Translations under genes and position numbers: made by a program
Origin: Duganella sp. BJB476
Lineage (GTDB): Bacteria > Pseudomonadota > Gammaproteobacteria > Burkholderiales > Burkholderiaceae_D
Length of the DNA stretch: 64,000 nt
Reading direction: 5' to 3'
Assembly: GCF_003416895.1 (NCBI RefSeq)
Contig: NZ_QVIO01000006.1
Location: 1 to 64,000 of the forward strand
Notes under the pieces: generated by a model
Database searches by the model: none
What the model saw: only the letters and a program-made list of their open reading frames with translations
What the model was told of the DNA's origin: nothing
Part shown: positions 23,947-31,774 of the stretch, in pieces
How positions within the stretch are numbered: position 1 is the stretch's first letter
Layout of the letters: the number at the start of each line of letters is the position of its first letter

Positions 23947-25902
23947 TTGGAAAATAATGTGAAAACGATGCTGCCCGACGATGTCGAACGGGCAGTTCTG
24001 GTGGGCCGTGTCTGGCGCGATGGCGTCATCGACGGGCCTTGCGTGGTGGCCGTCCGCAACGGCGAGGTGTTCGACATCACCGGCCACGCCCCCACCATGT
24101 CCGACCTGCTGGAGCGCGACGATGTCCTCGACATCGCCCGCAGCGCACCCGGCGAATCGCTGGGCAGCGTGCAGCAGCTGATGGCGCATGCGTTGGACGG
24201 CAAGGCCTTCGCCGGCGCCCCGCGCTTGCTGGCGCCGTGCGACCTGCAAGCGATCAAGGCCTGTGGCGTCACCTTCGCCGTCAGCCTGCTGGAGCGCGTG
24301 ATCGAAGAGCAGGCCGGCGGCGACGCCTCCCGCGCCAGCGCACTGCGCGCGGAGATCCAGACCATCATCGGCTCCGACCTGTCGGCCATCCGTCCCGGCT
24401 CGCCGGAAGCGGCGCGGCTGAAGGCGGACCTGATCGAACGCGGCCTCTGGTCGCCGTACATGGAAGTGGGTATCGGCCCGGATGCGGAGGTGTTCTCCAA
24501 GTCGCAGCCCATGTCGGCGGTGGGGCAGGGCGCGGACGTCGGCCTGCATCCCGATTCGAAATGGAACAACCCGGAACCGGAAATCGTCCTGGCCGTCAAC
24601 AGCCAGGCACGCGTGCTGGGCGCCACCTTGGGCAATGACGTCAACCTGCGCGACATCGAAGGCCGCAGCGCGCTGTTGCTGGGCAAGGCCAAGGACAACA
24701 ACGGTTCCTGCGCCATTGGCCCGTTCATCCGCCTGTTCGACGAGCACTTCACCATCGACACCATCCGCAACGCGGAAGTGAGCATGCTGATCGAAGGCAT
24801 GGATGACGACTTCCACCTGGCCGGCGCCAGCCGCATGCGCGAAATCAGCCGCGATCCGCTCGACCTGGTCAGCCAGGTCTGCGGCCGCCATCATCAATAC
24901 CCGGACGGCTTCATGCTCTTCCTCGGCACGATGTTCTCGCCGATCAAGGACCGCGATACCGCCGGCGGCGGCTTCACGCACCACCTGGGCGATCGCGTCA
25001 GCATCTCGACGCCGTCGCTGGGCGCGTTGGTCAACCATGTGCAGCGCAGCGACACCATCGCGCCGTGGACGTTTGGCGTGCGGGCCTTGCTGAACCGGGC
25101 GCGCGGCGCGGGTGCTGTGCGCGCTGCGCCGGCCCTGCAGACCAGGGTGCAGCAAGCGATCTATCCTAGCCTGGCAGGCAAGCGCGTGGTCATCACCGGC
25201 GGCGGCAGCGGCATCGGCGCCGGCATGGTGGAGGCGTTTGCGCAGCAGGGCGCGCAGGTGTACTTCCTCGACATCGCCGAAGAAGATTCGCTGGCGCTGC
25301 AAGGCCGCCTGTCGACACAAGCGGTACCGCCGACCTTCGTGCGCTGCGACCTGACCAATCTCGATGCGTTGGCTGCGGCCTTCGACCGCATCGGCCAGGT
25401 CGATGTACTGATCAACAACGCCGCCAACGACGACCGCCACAAGCTGGTCGACGTCAGCCCGGAATACTGGGACGAACGCATGGCCGTCAACCTGCGTCAC
25501 CAGTACTTCTGCGCCAAGGCTGTCGCCGTCGGCATGCAGCAGCGTGGCGGTGGCGTGATCCTGAACTTCGGTTCGATCTCGTGGCACCTGGCGCTGCCGG
25601 AACTGACCCTGTACATGACGGCCAAAGCCGCCATCGAGGGCATGACGCGCGGCCTGGCGCGCGACCTAGGTCCGCACAACGTCCGCGTCAACTGCATCAT
25701 CCCCGGCGCGGTGCGCACGCCGCGCCAGGAAGCCCTGTGGCACACGCCGGAAGAGGAAGCGCGCATCCTGGCAGGCCAGTGCCTGCCGCAGCGCGTGCAG
25801 GTGGACGACGTGGCCGCGCTGGCGCTGTTCCTGGCCTCCGACAACGCCGGCCGTTGCACCGGGCGCGATTACTTCGTCGACGCAGGCTGGTACGGCGCAT
25901 GA
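23947..25902 (+). CDS. fused 2-keto-3-deoxyxylonate dehydratase (FAH family) and D-xylose dehydrogenase (SDR)
   Basis: One uninterrupted frame encodes two Weimberg enzymes. Residues 1 to about 385 are a fumarylacetoacetate-hydrolase-family dehydratase like Caulobacter XylX, with NPEPEIVLAVN (metal-binding Glu pair), GNDVNLRDIEGR and GTMFSPIKDRD. A 20-residue Ala/Arg-rich linker follows. Residues 406-651 are a short-chain dehydrogenase very like Caulobacter XylB: SLAGKRVVITGGGSGIGAG (NAD-binding), NAANDDRHKL, and the catalytic set Ser543, Tyr556, Lys560. The chain would catalyse the first and fourth steps of xylose oxidation. The start is probably TTG 23947, behind GGAGAGA; ATG 23968 is the alternative. 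The stop overlaps xylD by ATGA. Confidence 0.88.
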   Translation: MENNVKTMLPDDVERAVLVGRVWRDGVIDGPCVVAVRNGEVFDITGHAPTMSDLLERDDVLDIARSAPGESLGSVQQLMAHALDGKAFAGAPRLLAPCDLQAIKACGVTFAVSLLERVIEEQAGGDASRASALRAEIQTIIGSDLSAIRPGSPEAARLKADLIERGLWSPYMEVGIGPDAEVFSKSQPMSAVGQGADVGLHPDSKWNNPEPEIVLAVNSQARVLGATLGNDVNLRDIEGRSALLLGKAKDNNGSCAIGPFIRLFDEHFTIDTIRNAEVSMLIEGMDDDFHLAGASRMREISRDPLDLVSQVCGRHHQYPDGFMLFLGTMFSPIKDRDTAGGGFTHHLGDRVSISTPSLGALVNHVQRSDTIAPWTFGVRALLNRARGAGAVRAAPALQTRVQQAIYPSLAGKRVVITGGGSGIGAGMVEAFAQQGAQVYFLDIAEEDSLALQGRLSTQAVPPTFVRCDLTNLDALAAAFDRIGQVDVLINNAANDDRHKLVDVSPEYWDERMAVNLRHQYFCAKAVAVGMQQRGGGVILNFGSISWHLALPELTLYMTAKAAIEGMTRGLARDLGPHNVRVNCIIPGAVRTPRQEALWHTPEEEARILAGQCLPQRVQVDDVAALALFLASDNAGRCTGRDYFVDAGWYGA

Positions 25903-27671
25903 GTACCCCACGCCGCTACCGCTCGCAGGATTGGTTCGACAATCCCGACCACATCGACATGACGGCGCTGTACCTGGAGCGCTTCATGAACTACGGGATC
26001 ACGCCGGAGGAACTGCGTTCCGGCCGTCCCATCATCGGCATCGCGCAGAGCGGCAGCGACATCAGCCCCTGCAACCGCATCCATCTGGAATTGGCCAAGC
26101 GCGTGCGCGACGGCATCCGCGATGCGGGTGGCATCGCGATGGAATTCCCGCTGCATCCGATCTTTGAAAACTGCCGGCGCCCGACCGCCGCCATCGACCG
26201 CAACCTGGCCTATCTGGGGCTGGTGGAAATCCTGCACGGTTACCCGATCGACGCCGTAGTGCTGACCACCGGCTGCGACAAGACCACGCCCGCGCAGCTG
26301 ATGGCCGCAGCGACGGTGGACATTCCCGCCATCGTGCTGTCCGGCGGGCCGATGCTGGACGGCTGGTTCGAAGGCGAACTGGCAGGTTCCGGCACCGCGA
26401 TCTGGAAGGGCCGCCGCCAACTGGCCGCCGGTGAGATCGACAATGAAAAATTCCTGCAGATCGCCGCCGCTTCGGCGCCATCGGCGGGGCACTGCAACAC
26501 CATGGGCACCGCCTCCACCATGAACGCGATGGCCGAGGCACTGGGCATGTCGCTGACCGGCTGCTCGGCGATCCCTGCGCCGTACCGCGAACGGGGCCAG
26601 ATGGCGTATGAAACCGGCCGCCGCATCGTCGAGATGGCGCGGCTGGATATCAAGCCGTCCAGCATCCTGAATCGTGAAGCCTTCCTCGATGCGATCGTGG
26701 TCAATGCCGCCATCGGCGGCTCCACCAATGCCCAGCAGCACATCATGGCGATGGCGCGCCACGCCGGCGTCGAACTGCATTCGAGCGACTGGATGGAGTA
26801 CGGCCATGCCGTGCCGCTGCTGCTGAACATGCAGCCGGCCGGAAAATTCCTCGGCGAGCGTTTCCATCGCGCCGGCGGTGTGCCGGCCATCATGTGGGAG
26901 CTGGAGCAGCAGGGCATGCTGCGCTCGGACCGTCCCACCGTCACCGGCCGCAGCATGCGCGACAACCTGGCAGGCCGCGAGACGAACGACCGTGAAGTGA
27001 TCTATCCGTTCGACCAGCCGCTGAAGAAGGATGCGGGCTTCTTTGTCCTGAAGGGTAATCTGTTCGACTTCGCCATCATGAAAACCAGCGTGATTTCGGA
27101 CGCCTTCCGCGCCCGCTATCTGAGCACGCCGGGTAGTGAGAACATCTTCGAAAGCCGCGCCATCGTGTTCGACGGTTCCGGCGATTACCACGCCCGCATC
27201 AACGATCCGGCGCTGGACATCGACGAGGACTGCATGCTGGTGATACGCGGCGCCGGCCCGATAGGCTGGCCCGGTTCGGCCGAAGTGGTCAACATGCAGC
27301 CGCCCGATGCGCTGGTCAAGCGCGGCATCAATGCGCTGCCGACGCTGGGCGACGGCCGCCAGTCCGGCACCTCGGACAGCCCGTCGATACTGAATGCGTC
27401 GCCGGAGAGCGCTGTCGGCGGTGGTCTCGCCTGGCTGCGTACCGGCGACCGTATTCGCGTCGATTTGAACGCCGGCCGTTGCGATGTGCAGGTTGGCGCG
27501 GCGGAGTGGGAGGAGCGCAAGAAGGACGGCATTCCGGCCATCCCTGCCAGCCAGACGCCATGGCAGGAAATCTACCGCAGCACCGTCGGACAAATGGAAA
27601 ACGGCGCTTGCATGGAACTGGCTGTACCATATCGTGGAGTGGCCAATAACCAGGCACGCCATAATCATTAG
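25899..27671 (+). CDS. xylD: D-xylonate dehydratase (IlvD/EDD family)
   Basis: The enzyme removes water from D-xylonate to give 2-keto-3-deoxyxylonate in the cytoplasm. The 590-residue length equals that of Caulobacter XylD. The iron-sulfur cluster cysteines are at Cys58 (DISPCNRIH), Cys126 (TTGCDKTTP) and Cys199 (SAGHCNTMGTAS), the same spacing as characterised xylonate dehydratases. The family block GGSTNAQQHIMAMA and the C-terminal segment GRQSGTSDSPSILNASPE are intact. ATG 25899 overlaps the preceding stop by four bases, so translation is coupled to the fused XylX-XylB-type protein and stoichiometry may be controlled. Confidence 0.93.
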   Translation: MSTPRRYRSQDWFDNPDHIDMTALYLERFMNYGITPEELRSGRPIIGIAQSGSDISPCNRIHLELAKRVRDGIRDAGGIAMEFPLHPIFENCRRPTAAIDRNLAYLGLVEILHGYPIDAVVLTTGCDKTTPAQLMAAATVDIPAIVLSGGPMLDGWFEGELAGSGTAIWKGRRQLAAGEIDNEKFLQIAAASAPSAGHCNTMGTASTMNAMAEALGMSLTGCSAIPAPYRERGQMAYETGRRIVEMARLDIKPSSILNREAFLDAIVVNAAIGGSTNAQQHIMAMARHAGVELHSSDWMEYGHAVPLLLNMQPAGKFLGERFHRAGGVPAIMWELEQQGMLRSDRPTVTGRSMRDNLAGRETNDREVIYPFDQPLKKDAGFFVLKGNLFDFAIMKTSVISDAFRARYLSTPGSENIFESRAIVFDGSGDYHARINDPALDIDEDCMLVIRGAGPIGWPGSAEVVNMQPPDALVKRGINALPTLGDGRQSGTSDSPSILNASPESAVGGGLAWLRTGDRIRVDLNAGRCDVQVGAAEWEERKKDGIPAIPASQTPWQEIYRSTVGQMENGACMELAVPYRGVANNQARHNH

Positions 27672-27709
27672 TGGACAAAGATCCACCGAACAAACAGGAG
27701 ACCGTAACA

Positions 27710-28714
27710 ATGAAGAAATTACTGAGCGCGGCGGCAGTCGCCGTCATGCTGGTGTGCGCCGGCGGGAACGCCATGGCCGACGCCAAGAACCCGAAAATCG
27801 GCTTTTCCATCGACGACCTGCGGCTGGAACGCTGGGCGCGCGACCGTGATTACTTCGTCGCCGCCGCCGAGCAGCAGGGCGCCAAGGTCTATGTGCAGTC
27901 GGCCGACGCCAGCGAGCAGCGCCAGATCGCTCAGATCGAGAATTTGATTTCGCGCGGTGTCGATGTGCTGGTGATCGTGCCTTACAACGCCACGGTGCTG
28001 AACAACGCGGTGCGCGAGGCCAAGAAGGCCAAGATCAAGGTGGTCTCCTACGACCGCCTGATCCTCAATGCGGATATCGATGCCTATATCTCCTTCGATA
28101 ACAAGTTGGTTGGCGAGATGCAGGCGCAGGGTGTGGTGGCGATTAAGCCCAAGGGTAACTTCTACCTGCTGGGCGGCGCTCCGACCGATAACAACGCCAA
28201 GATGCTGCGCGAAGGCCAGCTCAAGGTGCTGCAGCCGCTGATCGACAAGGGCGACATCAAGGTGGTGGGCAAGCAGTGGGTCAAGGACTGGAATCCGGCC
28301 GAGGCCATGTCCATCGTTGAAAATGCGCTGACGGCCAACGCCAACAAGCTCGATGCGGTGGTGGCGTCGAACGATGCGACCGCCGGCGGCGCGATCCAGG
28401 CGTTGGCTTCGCAGAAGCTCGATGGCAAGGTGGCGGTGTCCGGGCAGGATGCGGATCTGGCGGCGGTGCGGCGCGTGATCGCTGGTTCGCAGACCATGAC
28501 GGTGTACAAGCCGTTGAAGCTGATCGCTTCCGAAGCGGCCAAGTTGTCGATCCAGCTGGTGCGCAATGAGAAGCCGGCATACAACGCGGAATATCAGAAT
28601 GGTTTCAAGCAGGTCAGCACGCTGCTGCTGAAACCGACCATGCTGACCAAGGCGAATATCGACCTGGTGGTCACCGACGGTTTCTACACCAAAGCCCAAC
28701 TCGCGGCCAAGTAA
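27710..28714 (+). CDS. xylF: D-xylose ABC transporter, periplasmic binding protein
   Basis: XylF captures D-xylose in the periplasm for the XylGH importer. The 334-residue protein has a signal peptide (MKKLLSAAAVAVMLVCAGG...AMA). The type I periplasmic-binding fold shows IGFSIDDLRLERW, VDVLVIVPYNATVLNNAVREA, VVSYDRLILNADID and VASNDATAGGAIQAL, all typical of XylF. ATG 27710 has AGGAG in place. The frame opens 39 bases earlier but without a signal-peptide start. A stem-loop separates it from xylG. Confidence 0.95.
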   Translation: MKKLLSAAAVAVMLVCAGGNAMADAKNPKIGFSIDDLRLERWARDRDYFVAAAEQQGAKVYVQSADASEQRQIAQIENLISRGVDVLVIVPYNATVLNNAVREAKKAKIKVVSYDRLILNADIDAYISFDNKLVGEMQAQGVVAIKPKGNFYLLGGAPTDNNAKMLREGQLKVLQPLIDKGDIKVVGKQWVKDWNPAEAMSIVENALTANANKLDAVVASNDATAGGAIQALASQKLDGKVAVSGQDADLAAVRRVIAGSQTMTVYKPLKLIASEAAKLSIQLVRNEKPAYNAEYQNGFKQVSTLLLKPTMLTKANIDLVVTDGFYTKAQLAAK

Positions 28715-28737
28715 TTCCTCTGGCGGGGACGCGTTCC

Positions 28738-28772
28738 ACGGGTTCCCGCACCTCACCTCTGCGAGAACCCGT
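28738..28772 (+). promoter_or_regulatory. stem-loop between xylF and xylG, ending at the xylG start codon
   Basis: ACGGGTTCCCGC (28738-28749) and GCGAGAACCCGT (28761-28772) pair over 11 of 12 positions with an 11-base loop. The right arm ends on the base before ATG 28773 and covers the region where the ribosome must bind. It could stabilise the upstream xylF mRNA and damp xylG translation, a usual way to make more binding protein than ATPase. Confidence 0.6.
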
Positions 28773-30296
28773 ATGTCCGGCTATTTGCTAGAAATGAAGG
28801 GCATCGTCAAGAAATTCGGCGGTGTTCCCGCGCTCGACGGCATCGACCTGCAAGTCAGGCCCGGCGAGTGCATCGGTTTGTGCGGCGAGAATGGCGCCGG
28901 CAAATCGACCCTGATGAAAGTACTATCCGCCGTCTACCCGCACGGCACCTGGGACGGCGAGATCCTGATGGACGGCCAGCCGATGAAGGCGCAATCGATA
29001 CGCGAAAGCGAAGCGGCCGGCATCGTCATCATCCACCAGGAACTGATGCTGGTGCCCGAATTGTCGGTGACGGAGAATCTCTTCCTCGGCAACGAGATCA
29101 CGCTGCCCGGCGGCCGCATGGACTATCCGGCCATGAACCAGCGCGCAGAAACCCTGCTCAAGGAACTAAAGCTCAACGACGTCAACGTGGTGCTGCCGGT
29201 GATGAACTACGGCGGTGGCCACCAGCAACTGATCGAAATCGCCAAGGCGCTCAACAAGAATGCGCGCCTGCTGATCCTGGACGAACCCTCGTCGTCGCTG
29301 ACGGCGTCGGAGATCGAAGTGCTGCTCGATATCATCCGCGGCCTGAAAGCCAAGGGTGTGGCCTGCGTCTACATCTCGCACAAGCTCGATGAGGTGGAAG
29401 CGATCTGCGACACCATCGTCGTCATCCGCGACGGCAAGCATATCGCCACCACGCCGATGCAGCAGATGGACGTGCGGCAGATCATCGCGCAGATGGTGGG
29501 ACGCGAGATGAACCAGCTGTATCCAAAACTGGAACGCACGCAGGGCGAGGTGATGTTCGAAGCCCGCAACGTGGTGTGCTACGACACCGAGAAACCGGAC
29601 CGCAGGAAGGTGGACAACGTCTCCTTCACGCTGCGCCGGGGCGAGATCCTCGGCATCGCCGGCCTGGTGGGGGCAGGCCGCACGGAGCTGGTGTCCGCGC
29701 TGTTCGGCGCCTACAACGGCCGCTGCGAGGCCGAGGTGTGGCTCAACGGCGAGAAGATCGATACCCGTACGCCGCTCAAGGCCATCCGCGCCGGGCTGGC
29801 GCTGGTGCCGGAGGACCGCAAGCAGCACGGCATCATCCGCGACCTGGACGTGGGCCAGAACATCACGCTGTCGGTGCTGGGCCGCTACGCGCGCTTCACC
29901 CGCATCGACCGCGAGGCCGAGCTGAAAACCGTCAGCGAGGAAATCGCCCGGCTTGGGCTGAAGACGGCCAGCCCCTTCCTGCCGATTACCTCGCTCTCCG
30001 GAGGCAACCAGCAGAAGGCGGTGCTGTCCAAGATGCTGCTGACGCGGCCCAAGGTTCTGATACTTGACGAGCCCACGCGCGGTGTGGACGTCGGCGCCAA
30101 GTACGAGATCTACAAGCTGATGCTGGAACTTGCCAAGCAAGGCGTGTCCATCATCATGGTGTCGTCGGAGCTGGCCGAAGTGCTGGGCGTGTCCGACCGC
30201 GTGCTGGTGATGGGCGAAGGCCAGTTGCGCGGAGACTTCATCAACCAGGACCTGACCCAGGAAATGCTGCTGTCTGCGGCGCTCGATCATTCATAG
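28773..30296 (+). CDS. xylG: D-xylose ABC transporter, tandem ATPase
   Basis: XylG powers xylose import. It is 507 residues, a two-domain sugar-type ATPase. The first domain has Walker A GENGAGKST (about 40), a divergent signature NYGGGHQQ as usual for XylG, and Walker B LLILDEPSSSLT. The second has the altered Walker A GLVGAGRTEL, an intact SLSGGNQQK signature and LILDEPTRGVD. It is cytoplasmic and attached to XylH. The gene overlaps the xylH start by one base if xylH begins at GTG 30296. Confidence 0.96.
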   Translation: MSGYLLEMKGIVKKFGGVPALDGIDLQVRPGECIGLCGENGAGKSTLMKVLSAVYPHGTWDGEILMDGQPMKAQSIRESEAAGIVIIHQELMLVPELSVTENLFLGNEITLPGGRMDYPAMNQRAETLLKELKLNDVNVVLPVMNYGGGHQQLIEIAKALNKNARLLILDEPSSSLTASEIEVLLDIIRGLKAKGVACVYISHKLDEVEAICDTIVVIRDGKHIATTPMQQMDVRQIIAQMVGREMNQLYPKLERTQGEVMFEARNVVCYDTEKPDRRKVDNVSFTLRRGEILGIAGLVGAGRTELVSALFGAYNGRCEAEVWLNGEKIDTRTPLKAIRAGLALVPEDRKQHGIIRDLDVGQNITLSVLGRYARFTRIDREAELKTVSEEIARLGLKTASPFLPITSLSGGNQQKAVLSKMLLTRPKVLILDEPTRGVDVGAKYEIYKLMLELAKQGVSIIMVSSELAEVLGVSDRVLVMGEGQLRGDFINQDLTQEMLLSAALDHS

Positions 30297-31444
30297 TGAC
30301 CATGCATACCAATAAACTCAAACAACTGTTCACGCAGTACAAAATCCTCGCGCTGCTGATCGCCATCGCCATCATCTGGAGCTTCTTCAGCTGGAAGACG
30401 GAGGGCGGCTTCATCTCGGCGCGCAACCTGTCCAACCTGATGCGGCAGATGTCGGTGACCGGCGTGGTGGCCTGCGGCATGGCCTTCGTCATCATCTCCG
30501 GCGAGATTGACCTGTCGGTAGGCTCGCTGCTAGGTCTCCTGGGCGGCGTGGCGGCGGTGCTCGACGTTACGCACCACATGCCGCTGCCGGTGACGGTGGC
30601 GGCGGTGCTGGCCTGCGGCCTGTTGCTAGGCCTGTTCAACGGCTACCTGACGGCGTATGCGGGCATACCGTCCTTCATCGTGGGCCTGGGCGGCATGCTG
30701 GCCTATCGCGGCATTGTGCTGGGCGTGACGGACGGCGTGACGGTGGCGCCGGTGTCGGAAGCGATGGTGCAGGTGGGGCAGGGCTATCTGTCGCCGGAAC
30801 TGGGCGTGACGCTGGGCGTGGCGCTGTTTGCGCTGGCCGCCGTGCTGACCTGGCGCCAGCGCCTGAACCTGGGCCGCCACGGCCTGCCGGTGCCGCCGAT
30901 GTGGCGCGACGGCGTGCGCCTGGCCGCCATCGGCGCCGTGCTGTTCGCCTTCGTGCGAACCCTGAACAGCTACGAAGGCATACCGCTGCCGGTGCTGCTG
31001 TTGCTGGTGCTGCTGGGAGTCTTCAGCTACGTCGCCACGCAGACCGTGTTTGGCCGCCGTATCTACGCGGTGGGCAGCAACATGGAGGCGACCCGCCTGT
31101 CCGGTGTGAACGTGCAGGCGGTGAAGCTGTGGATCTTCGGGATCATGGGCTTGATGTGCGCCCTGGCGGGCCTGGTCAACACGGCGCGGCTGGCGGCCGG
31201 CTCGCCGTCGGCCGGCACTTCGGGCGAGCTGGATGCGATCGCGGCCTGCTTCATCGGCGGCACCTCGATGCGCGGCGGCTCCGGCACCGTCTACGGCGCC
31301 TTGATCGGCGCGCTGGTGATGGCCAGCCTGGATAACGGCATGTCCATGCTGGACGTGGACACGTACTGGCAGATGATCGTCAAGGGCTGCATCCTGACGC
31401 TGGCCGTCTGGGTCGACGTGGCCACGCGCTCCAGCCGCCGTTGA
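30296..31444 (+). CDS. xylH: D-xylose ABC transporter, permease
   Basis: XylH is the membrane channel of the xylose importer, with 382 residues and about ten hydrophobic helices. The sugar-permease motif GEIDLSVGSLLGLLGGVAA and the loop GRRIYAVGSNMEATRLSGVNV are present, along with the conserved FIGGTSMRGGSGTVYGALIGA. GTG 30296 shares one base with the xylG stop; ATG 30302 is an alternative start two codons later. It is the last gene of the unit from promoter C. A GC-rich hairpin follows. Confidence 0.95.
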   Translation: MTMHTNKLKQLFTQYKILALLIAIAIIWSFFSWKTEGGFISARNLSNLMRQMSVTGVVACGMAFVIISGEIDLSVGSLLGLLGGVAAVLDVTHHMPLPVTVAAVLACGLLLGLFNGYLTAYAGIPSFIVGLGGMLAYRGIVLGVTDGVTVAPVSEAMVQVGQGYLSPELGVTLGVALFALAAVLTWRQRLNLGRHGLPVPPMWRDGVRLAAIGAVLFAFVRTLNSYEGIPLPVLLLLVLLGVFSYVATQTVFGRRIYAVGSNMEATRLSGVNVQAVKLWIFGIMGLMCALAGLVNTARLAAGSPSAGTSGELDAIAACFIGGTSMRGGSGTVYGALIGALVMASLDNGMSMLDVDTYWQMIVKGCILTLAVWVDVATRSSRR

Positions 31445-31452
31445 TGTTTTTC

Positions 31453-31478
31453 GCGCGGCCCACAACGCGGGGCCGCGC
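31453..31478 (+). terminator. GC-rich hairpin after xylH
   Basis: GCGCGGCCC and GGGCCGCGC form a perfect 9-bp stem with an eight-base loop, nine bases after the xylH stop. There is no T-tract behind it, so it is a candidate 3'-end or partial terminator only. Confidence 0.5.
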
Positions 31479-31536
31479 CGCTTCAGCCGCTACGTTGTCT
31501 GATCGACGCTACGCTTGCTGATTATCATTCTCCCGC

Positions 31537-31581
31537 TTGGTGAATTTCGCAATTGCGGCCAGTTGGCGTAACTTGCAAAAT
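31537..31581 (+). promoter_or_regulatory. shared xylose/xyloglucan promoter B
   Basis: TTGGTGA (31537-31543), TTTC and AA precede -35 TTGCGG (31553-31558), 17 bases and -10 CAAAAT (31576-31581). The match with promoter A extends upstream (TATCATT at the same distance). It should drive the TonB receptor and glycosidase operon. The leader to ATG 31775 is long, about 187 bases, with no gene in it, leaving room for RNA-level control. Confidence 0.7.
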
Positions 31582-31774
31582 GGTCTCATAACATCGTATG
31601 ACCTGGCACCCCGCCAGTAAGCCATAACGATAAAAAAACCAAAAGCGAGACACTATCAAATGACGATGACAACCCTGCGCCATTCAGCGCCCGCGAACCC
31701 GTTCGCCTGACAAAAACACCCGTAACAGATGGCCAAAGAGCCATGAATAATTCGTATAACTCCGGAGATCATAG

